Translations under genes and position numbers: made by a program | Assembly: GCF_003254505.1 (NCBI RefSeq) | Contig: NZ_QFYP01000001.1 | Coordinates: 2,154,001-2,218,000 of the forward strand | Direction: 5' to 3' | Origin: Phenylobacterium hankyongense | Lineage (GTDB): Bacteria; Pseudomonadota; Alphaproteobacteria; Caulobacterales; Caulobacteraceae | DNA length: 64,000 nt | The notes under the pieces: model-generated | The model's input: only the letters and a program-made list of their open reading frames with translations | Told to the model about the DNA's origin: nothing | The model's database searches: none | In this document: one piece after another, positions 63,429 through 64,000 of the stretch | Layout of the letters: each line of letters begins with the position of its first letter | How positions within the stretch are numbered: the stretch's first letter is position 1

Positions 63429-64000
63429 ATGGCGCCGGCGACTGACACAGCTGCCTCCGATCGCCCCGACTGGCGCGACATCAACCGGGTGAGCTACCGG
63501 CGCTCGCTGGTCCTGATGTCGGTCGGCGCGCTGATCGGCCTGGGCCTGGCCGGCTACGCCCTGTTCACCGCCAAGGGCACCTCGACGCTGCTGGTGCCGC
63601 CGGAGGACGTGGCGATGGTCAATCAGCAGCCCATCTCCCGCAGCGATTTCAACACCCAGATCCAGTCGCTCTACGCCGTCGACCCGGCGCACGCGACGCC
63701 CGCCCAGCGCCGGAAGGTGCTCGACGACATGATCCGTGAGGAGCTGTTCGTCCAACGGGGCCGGGAGCTCGACGTGGCCGCCGTCGACCCGGAAGTGCGC
63801 GCGGCGATGGTCAATTCGGTGGAGCAGGAGATCGCCGCCGACGCGATCACCAGCCACCCCAGCGAGGCCAAGCTCCGCGACTATTACGCGGCGCACCGGG
63901 CGAAGTACGCCAGCGAAGGCATGATGACCCTCGTCGACATGGTCTTCCCGGCCGCGTCGCCGGACCTCGTCCGACAGGCTGCGGCTGCCTTGAAGGCTGG
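63429..64000 (+). CDS. SurA/PrsA-like peptidylprolyl isomerase, N-terminal part (truncated by window end)
   Basis: The frame is open from ATG 63429 to the last base, giving 190 residues of an incomplete protein. One membrane helix (LVLMSVGALIGLGLAGYALF) is followed by a SurA_N/PrsA-like region: VAMVNQQPISRSDFNTQIQS, VLDDMIREELFVQRGRELDV, and LRDYYAAHRAKYASEGMM. A parvulin domain would be expected downstream, outside the window. It starts 3 bp after the cytochrome c stop, so it belongs to the same operon and may help assemble its exported products. Confidence 0.75.
   Translation, partial: MAPATDTAASDRPDWRDINRVSYRRSLVLMSVGALIGLGLAGYALFTAKGTSTLLVPPEDVAMVNQQPISRSDFNTQIQSLYAVDPAHATPAQRRKVLDDMIREELFVQRGRELDVAAVDPEVRAAMVNSVEQEIAADAITSHPSEAKLRDYYAAHRAKYASEGMMTLVDMVFPAASPDLVRQAAAALKA

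Noticed and set aside
1..64000. CRISPR arrays, insertion sequences, integrases, phage genes, rRNA operons
   Set aside because: None was seen; no regularly spaced repeats or transposase-like proteins occur in the window.

Overview
The window is a GC-rich alphaproteobacterial chromosome segment. Caulobacteraceae (Caulobacter/Phenylobacterium-like) is the best guess. It rests on the high G/C at third codon positions, Caulobacter-style TonB-dependent receptors, frequent 4-bp ATGA/GTGA gene overlaps, and the mix of DUF6152/DUF6644 proteins with PepSY membrane proteins. The taxon is an inference; no rRNA or other marker gene is present. Coding density is high, and the long antisense ORFs on nearly every gene are third-position GC artefacts.

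Region 1 (1-10.8 kb) is a copper-resistance block: the end of a CopA-type multicopper oxidase, CopB, two tandem PepSY-type membrane proteins, and a convergent cus operon (small Cys-rich secreted protein, cusC, cusB with a fused CusF domain, cusA, and a CusF-like lipoprotein). Its right edge is an AT-rich strip with a hairpin and short direct repeats, then the 3' half of a tRNA-Leu(CAA) gene with no 5' half. This is what the displaced end of an integrated genomic island looks like. The island would extend left beyond the window.

Region 2 (10.8-32.8 kb) looks like resident chromosome. It holds proC and an HSL-type esterase with a divergent AraC regulator. Next come a PepSY protein, a small secreted protein, an APC amino-acid permease and a PaiB-like protein, followed by a siderophore-type TonB receptor and three adjacent amidohydrolase-superfamily genes, one lacking the HxH metal motif. 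Then come ilvD with a divergent LysR regulator, and a formate-dehydrogenase-like molybdoenzyme (FdhF/YdeP type) with mobA and a divergent fdhD.

Region 3 (32.9-41.9 kb) is a complete kdp potassium-uptake locus: a 27-aa membrane peptide, then kdpF-A-B-C-D-E. A convergent gene encodes a kinase-less DUF4118+GAF protein resembling the sensor part of KdpD.

Region 4 (42.0-45.9 kb) holds a CsoR-family repressor with the full Cu(I) ligand set (C36/H61/C65). Three G-tract palindromes lie around it and upstream of an orphan ABC transporter (duplicated permease plus ATPase with an AAA-associated C-terminal domain, no binding protein).

Region 5 (45.9-64 kb) looks like an uncharacterised catabolic locus. 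It opens with a promoter carrying two MarR-type palindromes ahead of an FAH-family hydrolase and a maleylacetoacetate isomerase-like gene. It continues with a large TonB receptor, a second FAH hydrolase, GlcG and SnoaL-like proteins, a two-component system, secreted DUF6152 and companion proteins, and a double alpha/beta-hydrolase lipoprotein with one dead active site. It ends with an AAHS-type MFS importer, an MBL-fold protein, two DUF6644 membrane proteins, a diheme cytochrome c whose second heme appears to have Cys in place of the axial Met, and a truncated SurA/PrsA-like isomerase. Three promoter regions in this locus share an ATTC(G/C)GAT element, suggesting a regulon.
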